Of a stretch of 64,000 bases of DNA, positions 10,380 to 23,544 are shown piece after piece (the stretch's first letter is position 1; each line of letters opens with the position of its first letter). The DNA is from Corticium candelabrum (Eukaryota > Porifera > Homoscleromorpha > Homosclerophorida > Plakinidae). Below the pieces are notes generated by a model that ran no database searches, was not told the DNA's origin, and was given only the letters and a program-made list of their open reading frames with translations. The stretch covers positions 6,521,125 to 6,585,124 of the forward strand of contig NC_085099.1 of assembly GCF_963422355.1 (NCBI RefSeq), written 5' to 3'. Position numbers and translations under genes: made by a program.

Positions 10380-13130
10380 TGGTGAAGAGGATTCCACAAA
10401 CCCACAATGACAACCACTGCAAAGGTATCAGAGAGATTAGACGCATTTTTGTGGCAAAAGGTATCACAGAGGCAGAGAAAAAGAAAGCTTTACTTATCAG
10501 TGCTTGCATTGCCATGACATGCCTGTTGATTCGATTACTGGTCAACCAGAAAAGCAATCGGAAGTAGATTACAAGACCATCATGGACAAAGTAGAAGCAC
10601 ACTTCAAACCTAAACTGTTGCCTAATGTGCAACGTTTTCACTTCAATACACGAAGTAGACAGCCCAGCGAGATGGTATCTATCATTATTGTGGATCTCCA
10701 CAGGTTGGCAGAATACTGTGAATTTCAGGATACGGAAGAAATGCAGTGAAACAGGATAGTAGCAGGCATCAATGACGCATAGATTCAGTGAAAGATGCTA
10801 GCGGAAACGGACCTAAAGTTTGAATCAGCTTTCGTTTGGCACAGGCCGCAGAGGACAATGCTAAGGAATTGACTACTCAAGTGGCTGCAATAGAGACAAG
10901 GTGGCAGGTGGTGACTGCCCACACGGTCACACAGGAAGAGACTAAATCACGGGCTGCGGGTACAGAGAATAAAAAGAAAAGTGTTGCGAGTGTTTAACTA
11001 AGCATAATGCTTCGTCTTGCCGATTTAGGACAGTCTGCTGTCACAAACGTCACAACAAGGTCACATTGCTAGTTTGCGTCAAGGAGTGAGAGGTCAGCCA
11101 CACTGTGCAGAAGCTCAAGACATAGAAGAGCAGGCAGACGATGGTGTGCATGTGGACAATGAGAATATGTATACAGTGTTGTCTGTGTCAAACTAAGAAA
11201 CCACAACCATTGGAGGTAGACGTCACGATTAACAGTAAACGTGTGAGTATGGAAATCGACATCGGTGCATCAGTGTCCTTAATCAGCAAGAAGACATTTC
11301 GTCAATCGCGGCCTAGGAAGAAAGTGCCATAAGATAACCAAGACCATTCTTCATACTTATTCAGGAGAGAAGCTGCCATTACTAAGCAAAATGAGTGTTA
11401 CAGTAAAGTACGGAAATCAAGCAGTACTGCTACTGTTAATAGTGCCAAGCTCTGGTCAGAGTCTGTTTGGCTGAAATTGGATGCAGGAGATTCGACTAAA
11501 GAGGGAAAATATTGGCTGGTTAAAGGGTAGACCCATACCATTGCAAGATCTGCTGGGCAAGTATTCACTGACGAGATGGGTTTTTTAGAGGACCACCACC
11601 TGATTTAATGGTTGACCCAGATGCAGTACTGCAATTTTTTCAAACCCTGACTGGTGCCTTTCACATTGCGTAAACAGTTGGAGAAGGAGCTACATCAGGT
11701 GGAATTGGAGGGTACAATTAAGCCAGTCGAGTCTTCACAAAGAGTGGAGAAGCAGAGAAGGAAGCATTTTGATGCTCCGAAAAATTATATTGGCAGCTCC
11801 TGTGCTAGTGCATTACAATACAAGCAGAGAGCTATTATTAGCTTGTGATGCTTCGCCGTATGGTGTTGGGGCAGTATTTTCACAAAGAATGGAAGATGAT
11901 AACGAGCTCCCAGTGGCTTTCGCCTCGTGCTCCCTATCACCGACAGAAAAGGACTACTCGCAGCTAGATTGGAAACAGTTGGCTGTCATATTCTGTGTTG
12001 AATGGTTTCACCAAAGCCTTTCAGTCACTTGTTTATCTTGACGGACCACCAACCAATCATTCATGACCCTCTTCAGTATCTCTCATTTGATCCCAACCAT
12101 GGCATGGATACATCACTGGACATCTAACAGGCTGGAAAGGCAGACACCAATGCAGATAGACTGAGTCAATTACCATTGTCAAAGTCACCTATGCATTCAA
12201 CTCCCAGTGAAGTGACTCTGCTACTGGAACACCTTGACAGCACTCCACTGTCCACTACTAGAATTCAAGACTAGACAGGCTGCGATCCAGTATCGTTTGT
12301 AGTTTTGTGCTGCAAGGTTTGCTAGACAAAATGAAAGACAATCACCTCCGTCCTTACACAAACCGGCGACAGAAAATTAGCACCCAAAGAGGCTGCTTGC
12401 CGTGGGGACGAATAATAGTTCCAAAAAGAGCACAAGAAGAGTTGATTGATGAATTACATGCAGGGCATCTAGGGATTGCAAGAATCAAGGCATTGGCGAG
12501 AGGGTATGTATGGTGGCCGGGTATGGATAGAGATTCAGAGCGCAAGGAGTGTTCGTGCTCCACGTGTCAAAGTCACAGAAAGGTACCACCTGAAGCCCCT
12601 TGCGCCCAAGGAACTGGCCAGAGAGACCATGGGTGAGACTGCACGTAAATTTTGCTGGTTCCTGTTTAGAAAGGATTTTTATAGTCGTAATGAATGCCCA
12701 CTCAAAACGGTTGAAAGCAGTCAAAATGCCAGCAATCACAGCCACAGTGGTGATAGAAAAGTTACACGACCTATTTACAACTCACAGACTGCCGGAAACA
12801 GTAGTTACAGACAATGGACCGGCAATTGTCAGCAGAGAGTTCCAGTATTACATAGCTCACAGCGGAATCAATCACATTCAAACAGCTCGGTACCACTCAG
12901 CCTCAAACGAGTTAGCAAAGAGAGCAGTTCAAACATTCATTAGAGGAGAACTCATCAAAAATCAAGGGATTGTCGGTGCAGTCATGATTATAAAGATTTC
13001 TATTTCAGTATTTAATTATTCCACGACTTACTGTATCTGCAGCTAGGGAATTCGGTGAGACAGAAACAAGCAGAACAAAAACAGTACAAAAGAGGTACCA
13101 CGACAAGTCAGCGTATACAGCAGTAGTGTG
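10380..13130 (+). mobile_element. Degenerate Ty3/gypsy retrotransposon (gag-PR-RH-IN)
   Basis: In plus-strand order: a gag-like block at 10504-10749 (KVEAHFKPKLLPN, then RFHF, then LHRLAEYCEF); a Cys/His knuckle region near 10990-11060; a protease-like segment at 11200-11320 with EIDIGASVSLIS where DTGA is expected; RNase H at 11769-12041 (LLACDASPYGVGAVFSQ); integrase zinc-binding region at 12430-12590 (HAGHLGIARIKALARGYVWW, then CSTCQSH) and catalytic core at 12600-13000 (VTDNGPAIVS, YHSASN). Most of the RT is missing: the frame passes from 11620 to RNase H within about 150 bp. Stops and frameshifts make it inactive. LTRs were not resolved. Confidence 0.8.
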
Positions 13131-13780
13131 TGAGTTTGGGTAGTGCACACAAGTGTACAGTAAACTTTTCTGTATATTATAGATCGAGCCTCAAGTTACT
13201 ACACTAACATGTAATCATTTACACACAGATTAACATAAAGCTGCAGTGCACGCAGCAAGTTAAAGCAATATAAACCATTTTGCGTTGTTAATATACAGCC
13301 ATTCAAAATAACTATTTGTCGGCTGCTACCTCACTGGCATTAGAATGGCAAGGTGCTCTTATTGAACAAGAGTACAGTACTTGTAGTAATCCAAAGTGGC
13401 AAAAATATGGAGGAAGTATGTTCACCTGCTAATGTGAAGGAAGATTTTGTAGTTGTAGCAATCATGCCATTGTAATTGATGATAACCACACAACACAACA
13501 AAAGCCTGCATTTTAGTTAAAAAAACCCATAAAATGCACATTTCTACGTGTAACCAATGCTTATCATGAGCAACACACAGCACCACAACAAGAGTACTGA
13601 AAATGACTAGGAATAAGGCGAGAACTGCCTGGTAAACCTACCTCATTTATAACAACTGCCATATTATATACCTTCAGGTATAATACCACTAGTAAAAGTC
13701 ACGTTATAACGACATGCCATGGAAGCAAAAGGTAATACAGTCATAATGATGGAAGGAATGTATCAACTATCAGTACTTAC
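13131..13780. other. No supported gene
   Basis: Sequence between the gypsy remnant and the last exon found for the minus-strand RHG gene. That gene should continue into or beyond this interval because the exon at 13781-13932 ends with a good donor and no stop, but I found no phase-matching exon here. Confidence 0.4.
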
Positions 13781-15978
13781 AAGAGCCGCACTGCTGAGAG
13801 GGAGAAACTGGTCAGATGAATGCATGCCACTACTGGTGTTGAACTGTGACTGGATTGGTCCATTCGGTTGTTGTTTAGGCACTGTACCACCAGTTGGTTC
13901 AATAGAATTCAGCTGGCCATGAGCACCAGCCTCTACAAAGCACATAATTCAGTGTCAGTATTTCATTTTAGAAGAAGTAATCTTACCAGTTGGTGGCTTA
14001 GACAAATTTCTTCTTCCAAAGGGCTGACAAAATAGTTTTCGTAGATTGGTACTAAAACTCTCACCATGCCTTACTACCACCAAATCATTAGCTGCCTTAA
14101 GGTCTGTATCTGGTGGTGAACAATGCATCTACAGTCAAACATGCTGACATATACACAAAATGTCATATGATAAACTACGCAATAAATTGCAAGAAAAAGA
14201 GTAAATTTTAAGTATTTAGCAACAGAAATTGACAATCTAAAGTATTACACAAACTAGGTCACGGGTTTCCTCAGGCCTTGACACAGTGGCACATCGGCGA
14301 GCTACTGTTTTGAGTGTGTCTATTATGTCATCTGTACAGGCAAATGAAAAATGTATTTATGTTAGAAAAATGCATAGGATGGCACGTAGACATTAGTTCT
14401 GCTGCTGTACTTAATTCACCTNNNNNNNNNNNNNNNNNNNNNNNNNNNNNNNNNNNNNNNNNNNNNNNNNNNNNNNNNNNNNNNNNNNNNNNNNNNNNNN
14501 NNNNNNNNNNNNNNNNNNNNNNNNNNNNNNNNNNNNNNNNNNNNNNNNNNNNNNNNNNNNNNNNNNNNNNNNNNNNNNNNNNNNNNNNNNNNNNNNNNNN
14601 NNNNNNNNNNNNNNNNNNNNNCTTCCATGTGCTGTAACAAAACTACATCTTTGTTTGACATGGTCATCTAACAAAACAACAGGCCACATAAATTTAATCC
14701 TGCTACAAAACATTGACAGTCAATTGTGCACTATCTATAGCAACCACCGACACATGCATACAGTGATACTCATATTACTATTAATTAATTATTAGTTCAT
14801 GTGTCGGTAGTTATTAGTTATTTAATTAGTAAGTAGTGAAAATCTATTTAAATACCATATGTCATTACTGTTATTATTAATTAATTATTAGTTCACACGT
14901 CTGTAATAATTAGTGATGATCTAATAGTATCAGTATTATGCACCAAGTAACTAATAACAGAAATAGTGGCAGGGTCATAGTAGGAGCAATGGGCACCAAG
15001 CAGCAAGCAGCAGCAGCAGCGTTGTAACAGCAGCTGCATGCATGGGTCAGGGGCATAGCGTGGCAAGGGCTAGACCGGGCTATAGCCCCATCATTTGTAG
15101 GCGTGGTCCTAAATTTTGTGGACTTATACTACGTAATGCTTGGAAATGTGTTTAATCAAATATGGGGATACCAAGGATCAAATATGGGGATACCAAGGAT
15201 CAAATATGGGAATACCAAGGCTGGACGTGTGAGTCACATGTCCATGTAATATAATTTAGATCTAGTGGATAAAGGAGTTTGTTATTAAATTGATTGATCA
15301 ATCTTCTAAGTGATGTTTAGAACAACTGCATTCAATTTCTGTATACTCTGGAGTGCCCAACAACTGTTGGCTAAACACAAACGTGTACGGTAGCTAAAAG
15401 GCTTCCGCTACTAACTACTGTCTGTTCGCCATAAGCGTGAACTTTGAAAATCATCAATATCTCTGCTGTTTAGTGGACTTTCGCGATGATCTCGGTATCG
15501 TTAGAAACCGCTAGGTCTGGCATTTCTGTTTATCAAATTATCTAAGCCCTTTCTACAAACCAAATGGAAGGATAGTACTTGTGCATATCAAACACAAATG
15601 GGTGGAGCAATGGCTATTATCCAATTATCTTGTAAGACCAACGGATCAGCAACTGGAACCATTTAAGATAATTGGTATAACATGGTCCAACTGGGGCAGC
15701 TCTTAGTGCTCTAATGTGCACACCTGGCGTGACCTCTACTTCATTACTCACTTCCGAGTTCACGCTTATGGCGAACAGACAGTAGTAGTACAGGCTTGCA
15801 TTCGCCGGTTTGTCGGTCTTGCTTTGTCATCTCTCTCTCTCCCTCTCCCTCTCCCTCTCCCCTCCCCTCCCCAGGCGTATACACAACAACTGTCAGACTC
15901 ATGACATTTACCATCTATTAACTTTACACCATACTCTTCATCATAAGTACCATACTCTTCATCATGGGTACCATCTAC

Positions 15979-16047
<69 letters not shown>

Positions 16048-16089
16048 CACACACACGCCACACACACACGCCACACACACACACACACG

Positions 16090-16142
<53 letters not shown>

Positions 16143-16251
16143 ACACACACACACACACGCCACACACACACACACACACACGCCACACACACACACACAC
16201 ACACACGCCACACACACACACACACACACACGCCACACACACACACACACG

Positions 16252-16304
<53 letters not shown>

Positions 16305-17081
16305 TATCAGTTTAATTAACTTAAACTAAAGCAGGAGCATATCTATATGCTGCCGTTTAGAGCCAATAAAAAGTAGGCGTGTTCCGTAGCGTCGTGAAGT
16401 CTAGCTCAGATCTAGAGGTCACGCTACGCCCCTGCATGATGGGATAGACTATGGCGTACACAAAATCTTATTTTGCCCGGAAGTATGACGGAAAGGGGTC
16501 TGGCTAAGCGAGACTATCTCACAGTGTGCACATTGTACTATTGAAAATGAACGTCTCTGAGCTGTTATTTACGTTCACATAAAAGAATTAAATTGGTCTT
16601 ACCACGTGCAGCCGCTTCTTCTTTAGAATGTCGAACTTCAGCGCGAATCGACGAACTAGCGCTATCGAGACTTCTCTGTTGTTGATAAACATGTTCTTCT
16701 ATTGTATTTTGCCCGTCTCTCAAACGCTGTACATTTTCTTGGCCTTCAGTCTGCGCAAAACAGGGAATTTACTGGTCACAAGACCGAGTGCGCGCGCTAA
16801 CAGGGCATGGTTTATGTGACGTCACATTTAACATTCTTTGACGTCATAAATTACCAGACCGAGACACAAACATTTTCCAAAGCCAAAACCATAAACACAT
16901 GTTATTCGCAATATTACATTTCACGTACCGCATCGCTTTCATCGGTCGACGGTCGTCCGCTTGGTAGAGAAGCGCTAGTGCTGGGCATGGACAAAGGAAA
17001 GCCAAGAATACAACAAAACCCTGCTACAAGCCGCAAAAGCGCCATGCAACAGCCGCAAAGTCCAAAGTTCCTCGAAACCAT
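13781..17081 (-). CDS. Histidine phosphatase superfamily protein, 5' part (RHG motif)
   Basis: Five exons in consistent phase (0,1,0,1,0): 16929-17081 (ATG at 17081), 16603-16750, 14255-14331, 13987-14128 and 13781-13932. Exon 1 encodes a hydrophobic Cys-rich leader (LRLVAGFCCILGFPL), possibly a signal or anchor segment. Exon 2 is a charged, helix-forming stretch (RLRDGQNTIEEHVYQQ). Exon 4 carries NDLVVVRHGES, the RHG motif whose histidine is phosphorylated in the histidine phosphatase superfamily, followed by a Cys/Phe pattern reminiscent of UBASH3/TULA-type phosphatases. The rest of the catalytic domain, including the second histidine, is not in view. The link between exon 2 and exon 3 crosses the 200-N gap and the CA tract and rests on phase alone, so exons could be missing. 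Two CRE sites lie in intron 1. Confidence 0.6.
14422..14621. other. Assembly gap, 200 N
   Basis: Exactly 200 N, the round size used for scaffold joins of unknown length. It lies within the inferred intron between exons 2 and 3 of the RHG gene. Translations across it are meaningless. Confidence 0.98.
14622..15980. other. Intronic AT-rich sequence with short repeats
   Basis: Holds a diverged direct repeat around TATTAATTAATTATTAGTTC at about 14777 and 14875, a CAG-rich patch near 15010, and a 22-bp unit (ATCAAATATGGGGATACCAAGG and variants) three times at about 15158-15223. No coding exon seen. Confidence 0.5.
15982..16302. repeat. (CA)n tract with GCCACA interruptions
   Basis: About 320 bp of CA repeat interrupted by single GCC steps at irregular spacing. 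Long ORFs on both strands here are repeat artefacts. Lies in the inferred intron 2 of the RHG gene. Confidence 0.97.
16817..16846. promoter_or_regulatory. Paired palindromic CRE/ATF sites
   Basis: Two copies of the full palindrome TGACGTCA, at 16817-16824 and 16839-16846, 22 bp start to start (about two helical turns). They lie in the first intron of the minus-strand RHG gene, close to its start. CREB/ATF bZIP dimers bind this sequence in animals; function here is inferred. Confidence 0.45.
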
Positions 17082-17099
17082 AACTAGCTAGGTGAAACG

Positions 17100-18410
17100 C
17101 ACAATTTCTCACAAAATTCCACAACAGATCTAGATCTAGAGCGTGAGAGCGCACGTCTGGCTACTCAACCACTCGGATCGCTGACGCTACAATGACAACA
17201 ATGCGGCAATCTAGTACGCTTAACGTCACAAAACAGTACACAGACGAGCCATCCAATCACAGTCAAATCTAATTGAGGCGGGTTCACCAATATGTGACTA
17301 TTTGTTATTGCGGTCAGGATCATTGTGTCAAATGTTGATGCAGAGGAATTTATAATTGTATGCGCAGAGATCACCAAAGCAGTCACAGCAGCGGAGTCTA
17401 CATCATTCATTACAGACTATTGCGTTACCAGTTGCTGGAATTTTCGTGTTTATATGCATGTATAGAAACGTTTTCAAAGATTTAAGAGCTTTTGAGCGTC
17501 AGAAAATAAAAAATTGAAGATTGAATATCACACATTGAACAGCCCAGTCAAACATGAAAAGTCCAGCCAAACCTTGTACAAACATTGTTGACAAACAGAT
17601 TTACTCGATGTCAACAAAACAGATTTACTCAATCACTATACAACTACTGTGACTCAACACAATTTGTAACTGGTGACATCTACAACACTATATTAATTAA
17701 CAGTGATTTTTTGTCTTAACAAATTTCTTAATTTTCTGACATCTATGCTTGACATCGTTCCTAATGAATGATACCAAAGAAAACATTCTCTAAAAATAAA
17801 ATCTGTGCAGTCTTGTTGCTTATTTGTTACTTTGCTTTGCTTTTTTAGTCATCAACGTAGTCATACTGTCAAACAGCTAGTGGCTCTTGCATGGTGTATA
17901 AGTAGTCTTTAACACCTGGTTGTAGAGAGAGGGTCACTAATAGAGTGATAATTTGGTATCCAAATCTTATGGGAGATGAAGCTCAATAACTAAACTATGG
18001 GAAGCCATCGACATTGATACAGACAACAAAGGAAAGCCAACTCCAGCCAATGATAACAAACAACACCAATGCAAATCTATTGCCTCAACTTTCTCCTGAA
18101 TTAGAGAGTACACTGAATACATACAACATTTAATGTACTGAGTTCACAACCCATATCAGTCTGACTCTCAGTGATGCAACCTGCCAAGAATCATTGCAAC
18201 TTACTAAGAAACTCATGGTTTTGTCATCTACATTATTTGCTGACAACATAACTATCATATAATTATAATGCTAATATCTAATGAAAGATAATTCAAAAAT
18301 AACCACTGTATCACCTTCCTACATATTGTTATCAATCAGTGTTCCCTTCTGTCGTTTCCTTGTGCTATCACCATCCTAATACACAGATTAATTAATTAAT
18401 ACAAATCCTT
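17100..18410. other. Intergenic sequence, no supported gene
   Basis: Between the start of the RHG gene (17081) and the stop of the STEEP1 homologue (18414), both on the minus strand. It should contain the RHG promoter and the STEEP1 3' UTR. Contains CTAGATCTAGATCT-type palindromes near 17130. No exon seen on either strand. Confidence 0.5.
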
Positions 18411-18413
18411 TGA

Positions 18414-21400
18414 TTATTTACATCTTATGACAACTTTCAAAAGCAAACCCACTTCTCTGTCTCCTCTCCGCTTGGTCTGCTTTTGAAGTCGATCATTGAT
18501 TACTTTGGCATTAGTAGCAAATGAAGTAGCAATCTCTCTCTAAACCAAAAGTATGTTGGTTGAAACCATGGTAAAGTGATGTCGACAAACCAACAGCTTC
18601 AATTTCTTCTTCTTCTTCGTCTATTGTAGACACAGTAACAGACCCATATTTTCCAAAATCTTTTGTTCTCTTCGTCAGCGTAACCTATGAGCAAAGTAAT
18701 ATCAACAAAATATTTAAAAAAAGGAAGCAGGAAAATGTAAATTATCTGCTGGTACATAGGCAATCTTACACCACTACTACATTAACATACTTTTCTTTTT
18801 TCTGGTTTTGCTTGCTTTACAACAGCCTTTTTGCTACTTCCATCACCACCAATAAACAGAGCACCTGCAACGAGAAACGGAAAAGTCAAGTTTTCCTGAC
18901 AACAGAGAAGATTAAATACTTCTATGCACAATTCTTGCATCAAGTTCTGATTAACCGTATAAAATTTTATTAAAAAATACAAAAAATAACTGGCAAGGTT
19001 GTTACAGCTTGTGTATTTCAAGATGTGATTGAGTGTTTAAAACAATTAGATAAAGTGCTGTGATTCTGTCCAATAGATTACTAAAAGTGGGTGTAACATG
19101 TAGTTTGATGTCTATAAACAGCTGTTCATATTAGGTAAGGGATGAGAAAATAAAATTCCAACGGTGTGCAGATTTAAAATCATTCAATTGTTATGAACAG
19201 TACTTACAGGTGTACTACATATTATGTGGCCAATCTTGACACAATCCTTTGCTCATCCATCCTTCAGCTTCAACAAGTAACTAAAACTTCCAAATAATTG
19301 CTCAAAGTACAAATAGCTCTAAATATAGAGAGCCACCTCTTGAAATGCAAACACAGCAGACTGCTTTATGTCCTTACTTCTCAGTAGAGAAAATTGTCTT
19401 TAGCCCTCAAGCACATACTGCGTAGTGGTCCAAGACATAGCATACAAGCAGGTGTTGGTTTTGCAATAAAATCCAGCATTGTACGCAAACTTGAGTTCCT
19501 ACCTAAGGGTATCAATTCTCGTCTAATGTTACTACGTCTAAATCTTCCTCATGGGCGATATGCCACTCTCATTAGTGCACATGCACCAACTCTACCAGCT
19601 TCAGATGCCTGTAAGGAAGAGTTTTATGAAAAATTGACAACTGTTATTGACTCAGTGCCAAGAAGAGATAAACTTTTGCTTCTTGGAGATTTTAATGCTC
19701 GCATTGGTCGGGACTATACATCATGGTGTAAAGTAATTGGTCCTCATGGTGTACGAAAGGGAAATTCCTATGGGATACTGCTTCTCAGTACTTGTACTCA
19801 GTACACTCTAGTTATAACAAACACCATCTTTCAACAATCCAACAAGTATAAGACAACAAACATGGATGCATCCACGTTCACATCATTGGCATCTTCTGGA
19901 CTATGTAATTGTGCAACAACGTGATCTGCGTGATGACAGACAAACTCGAGTGGTGAGGGGTTCTAGTAGTTGATCAGATCATCGGCTTGTGAGGTGCATC
20001 ACATCTCTTGTCATCAAGCCCAAGCAACATCGGCAACGCTTGATGGCTACCAAAAAGTTGTGTGTTAAACGACTGTTCGTCGAAGACATTAGATGTCAGT
20101 TTCAAGATCAACTAGAGTATTCGTTGGCTGGTATGACAGAATCATCTGACATTGACTGCTTTTAGACGGATTTGAAAACAAAGACCTTTCAATGTGCAGC
20201 TAACGTTTTAGGTCATACCAAACGCAAACATCAGGATTGGTTTGACATGAATGAACCGACATGAATGAACCTACAATTCAGCCTCTCCTTGACAGCATGA
20301 GGGAAGCACACCTAGGGTGGATCAGAGATAAATCTTTGATTGCTAAGAAAATAGCTTATACCAGCTTGCATCAGAGTGTGCAAGCTAAATTACGTTCACT
20401 GAAAGAAAACTGGTGGATGAAGAAAGCAGATCTACAAGCAGCAGCCGACGAACATGACATGAAGCAATTTTATTCTGGTGTAAAATCAGTTCTTGGTCCA
20501 CAGTCTAGGAGTACAACACTTATTTTCTCTCATGATGGCTCAACCCTGCTTACTAAACACGAGGACATTCTTCAGCGTTGAGCTGATCACTTCAATCTAG
20601 TACTAAATCGTCCTTCTGTCGTTGATGATACGGTGTTAGATGACATTCCACAGCTGGCATGTGAAGATCATTTAGTGGTGTCTCCCCATGTAGATGAGGT
20701 TTCTGATGCAATTCAGCAAATGTCATCTGGAAAGGCGTGTGGGTTGGATGGCCTTCCAGCTGAAATATTTAAACATGGTGGTAGAATTTTGGTAGAAAAA
20801 CTAACTCAACTCTACGGGCTTATTTGGCATCATGAAGCGGTTCCCAAAGACTTCAAAGATGCTACCATAATCCATTTATACAAACGTAAGGAAGACCGCT
20901 CAATTTGTGACAATCATCATGGCATTTCGCTTCTATCTACTGCCGGGAAAATCATGGCTCAAATTATTTGAATAGATTAACCAAACATATCTCTGACAAT
21001 ATATTGCCAGAGACTCAGTGTGGTTTTCGTTCAGGTCGGAGAACTACCGACATGATCTTTACTGCTAGACAACTACAAGAAAAATGTCGTGAACATCATA
21101 GAGACCTCTACATAGTTATTGTAGATCTGACAAAAGCGTTTGATTCTGTCAACAGAAATCTCTTATGGAGACTACTCGATAAAATAGGCTGTCCGTGCAA
21201 TCTAGTCAATATCATAACATCATTTCACGATAATATGTCAGCTAGCGTCATTGACAGTGGAGCTTCTTCCAAGTCCATTGCAGTCACAAATGGTGTTAAA
21301 CAAGGATGCGGTCTTGCACCTTTGTTATTTAACATCTTTTTCTCTGTCATGTTACACGTTGCCTTCGGGAACTGCGATAAAGGTGTTTACCTTCAAACGC

Positions 21401-22430
21401 GCTCTGATGGGAACATTTTTAATCTTCGTTGCTTCAATGCAAAAACTAAAGTCAGTGACATTCTCATACGTGGCCTGCTCTTGGCAGATGATTGTGCCCT
21501 TGTCGCGCACACCATAGAGGATATTCAATTCATCATGGATTGTTTTTCAAACACTGCACGACGTTTTGGGCTCACTGTAAGTTTCAAGAAGTCAGAAGTC
21601 TTGTACCAACCAAAACCTGGGTCTTCTTACACACCTCCTGTTGTAAAAGTGTATGACACTCCTTTGACATCGGTTGACAAGTTTTCTTATTTAGGAAGTA
21701 CTCTGTCTCAAAACAGTGTTGTCGATGATGATATTTCAGTGTGTCTGAGTAGAGCTGGTGCTGCCTTTGGCAACCTGACTAGACGCCTTTGGAATGAACA
21801 TGGCATAACCACAGCCACTAAGGCCAAAGTCTACAAAGCAGTTGTGACCACCACTTTACTTTACGGTTGTGAAACTTGGACATTATATAGAAGACACATT
21901 AAACAGCTTGACCAATTTCACATGTGATGTCTTCACAAAATTGGAAATATAAAAAGACATGATACCCAATACCGAGGTTCTGAAGAAATGCAACACGCCT
22001 GGAATTGAGGCTCTACTACTACAAGCTCAACTTCGATGGTGTGGCCATCTTGTTTGAATGAAGGATGATAGAATCCCAAGGGCAGTGTTTTATGGTCAGC
22101 TGAAGGAAGGTTCTAGAACAGCAGGTGGTCAGAAATTACGCTCTAAAGACACATTGAAATCCAATTTGAAATTTTGTAATATTGATATTCCAACTGGGAA
22201 AGCTATGCGTCAGACATATCTCTGTGGAGATCTTATTCGAAAAAATCTCTAGATCATTTTGAAGACTAATGTTTGAAAACACACCAACAAAAAAGGCAGG
22301 AACAAAAGACGATCTCTAAGAGTAGGAACTTCACATGCAATGTTTGTGGACACTCCTGCACGGCACGCATTGGTCTTTGGAAACACAAGCAAAGCCATAA
22401 ATGAGTTTGGTCGTGTCGACCACTCACTCC

Positions 22431-22478
<48 letters not shown>

Positions 22479-23479
22479 CGCTTTCACACATGCATGCATG
22501 TTCTTTTGTTGTTTATTTGTTTGTGCATGTACAGCTTACCATCAACAATGAAGGTTACTTCACTTTCCGTGGATGATTGGTAAAACAAACGTAGCCCACA
22601 GCTAAACACATTCCATAATATAAATTCTCAATTCTCGCCAAAAATCAACATCTACACACAAGGCTACACTACAATATTTTAGATTAAAAACAGCCTGTAC
22701 CAGTAACACCAAGTATGCTTAGCTGGACAACTACAGAGTGTCACTTCTTACTCCTGCATATCTGCTACACATTTTCAATTTACTATTATAAACTCAGTCT
22801 TGGCAAAACAATGCTTTTATGTTTATTGCCCTAATTTTACATGGTTGATGTAATTACACATTCGTTCAAACAACATTAAGTTAAAGATATTCATGTCTAT
22901 TGTTGCACTAGATTGTTGAAGATAGGAAAAACGGTCAAACAGAGCTGTTACTGGAATAAAGAAGACTCCGAAGACAGCTCACAATAAATGGCATCAGAAA
23001 TGCTGTATTTTTAACCAGAAGCATGCATGCGCCGGGGTTACAGTAGTGTGGTCTGTAGTTACACGGACTATTGATAAACAGACGAACAGACAGATGATTG
23101 GAATGCAGCGCACACGCTCATCGTTAACTCTGGTGCTAAATAGTGTGCCAGCCAATGTGATTATGTCTTTGCAGAACTTCAGGAGGTATCGTACCGGATG
23201 TCAACAATCCCACATGGTAGTCAATGTGTACAGCCCCTTCTTACGCTCTTTATTGACTCAGACTAATTGGATTCAAGGTGGATAGCTGTTAGGCTTTAGC
23301 AGCCTAGGGCTTTATTAACACTTTAGTGCCTTTTCATTCTGTTAGTTACAAAGGGTGGGCACTATGGCGCTCAAAGTGAGCACCATGGAAAATCAAGTGA
23401 GTGCCAAGCAAGTGCCAGACTGTTTTCATGCCAGATTGTTTGCAAACAGATAGAGAGACATGCAGGCACGCACGCACTG

Positions 23480-23544
<65 letters not shown>

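Noticed and set aside
15158-15223. 22-bp unit repeated three times, considered as CRISPR
   Set aside because: Direct tandem without spacers, in animal DNA.
15766-16329. ORFs of 108-177 codons on both strands
   Set aside because: Translation of the CA tract.
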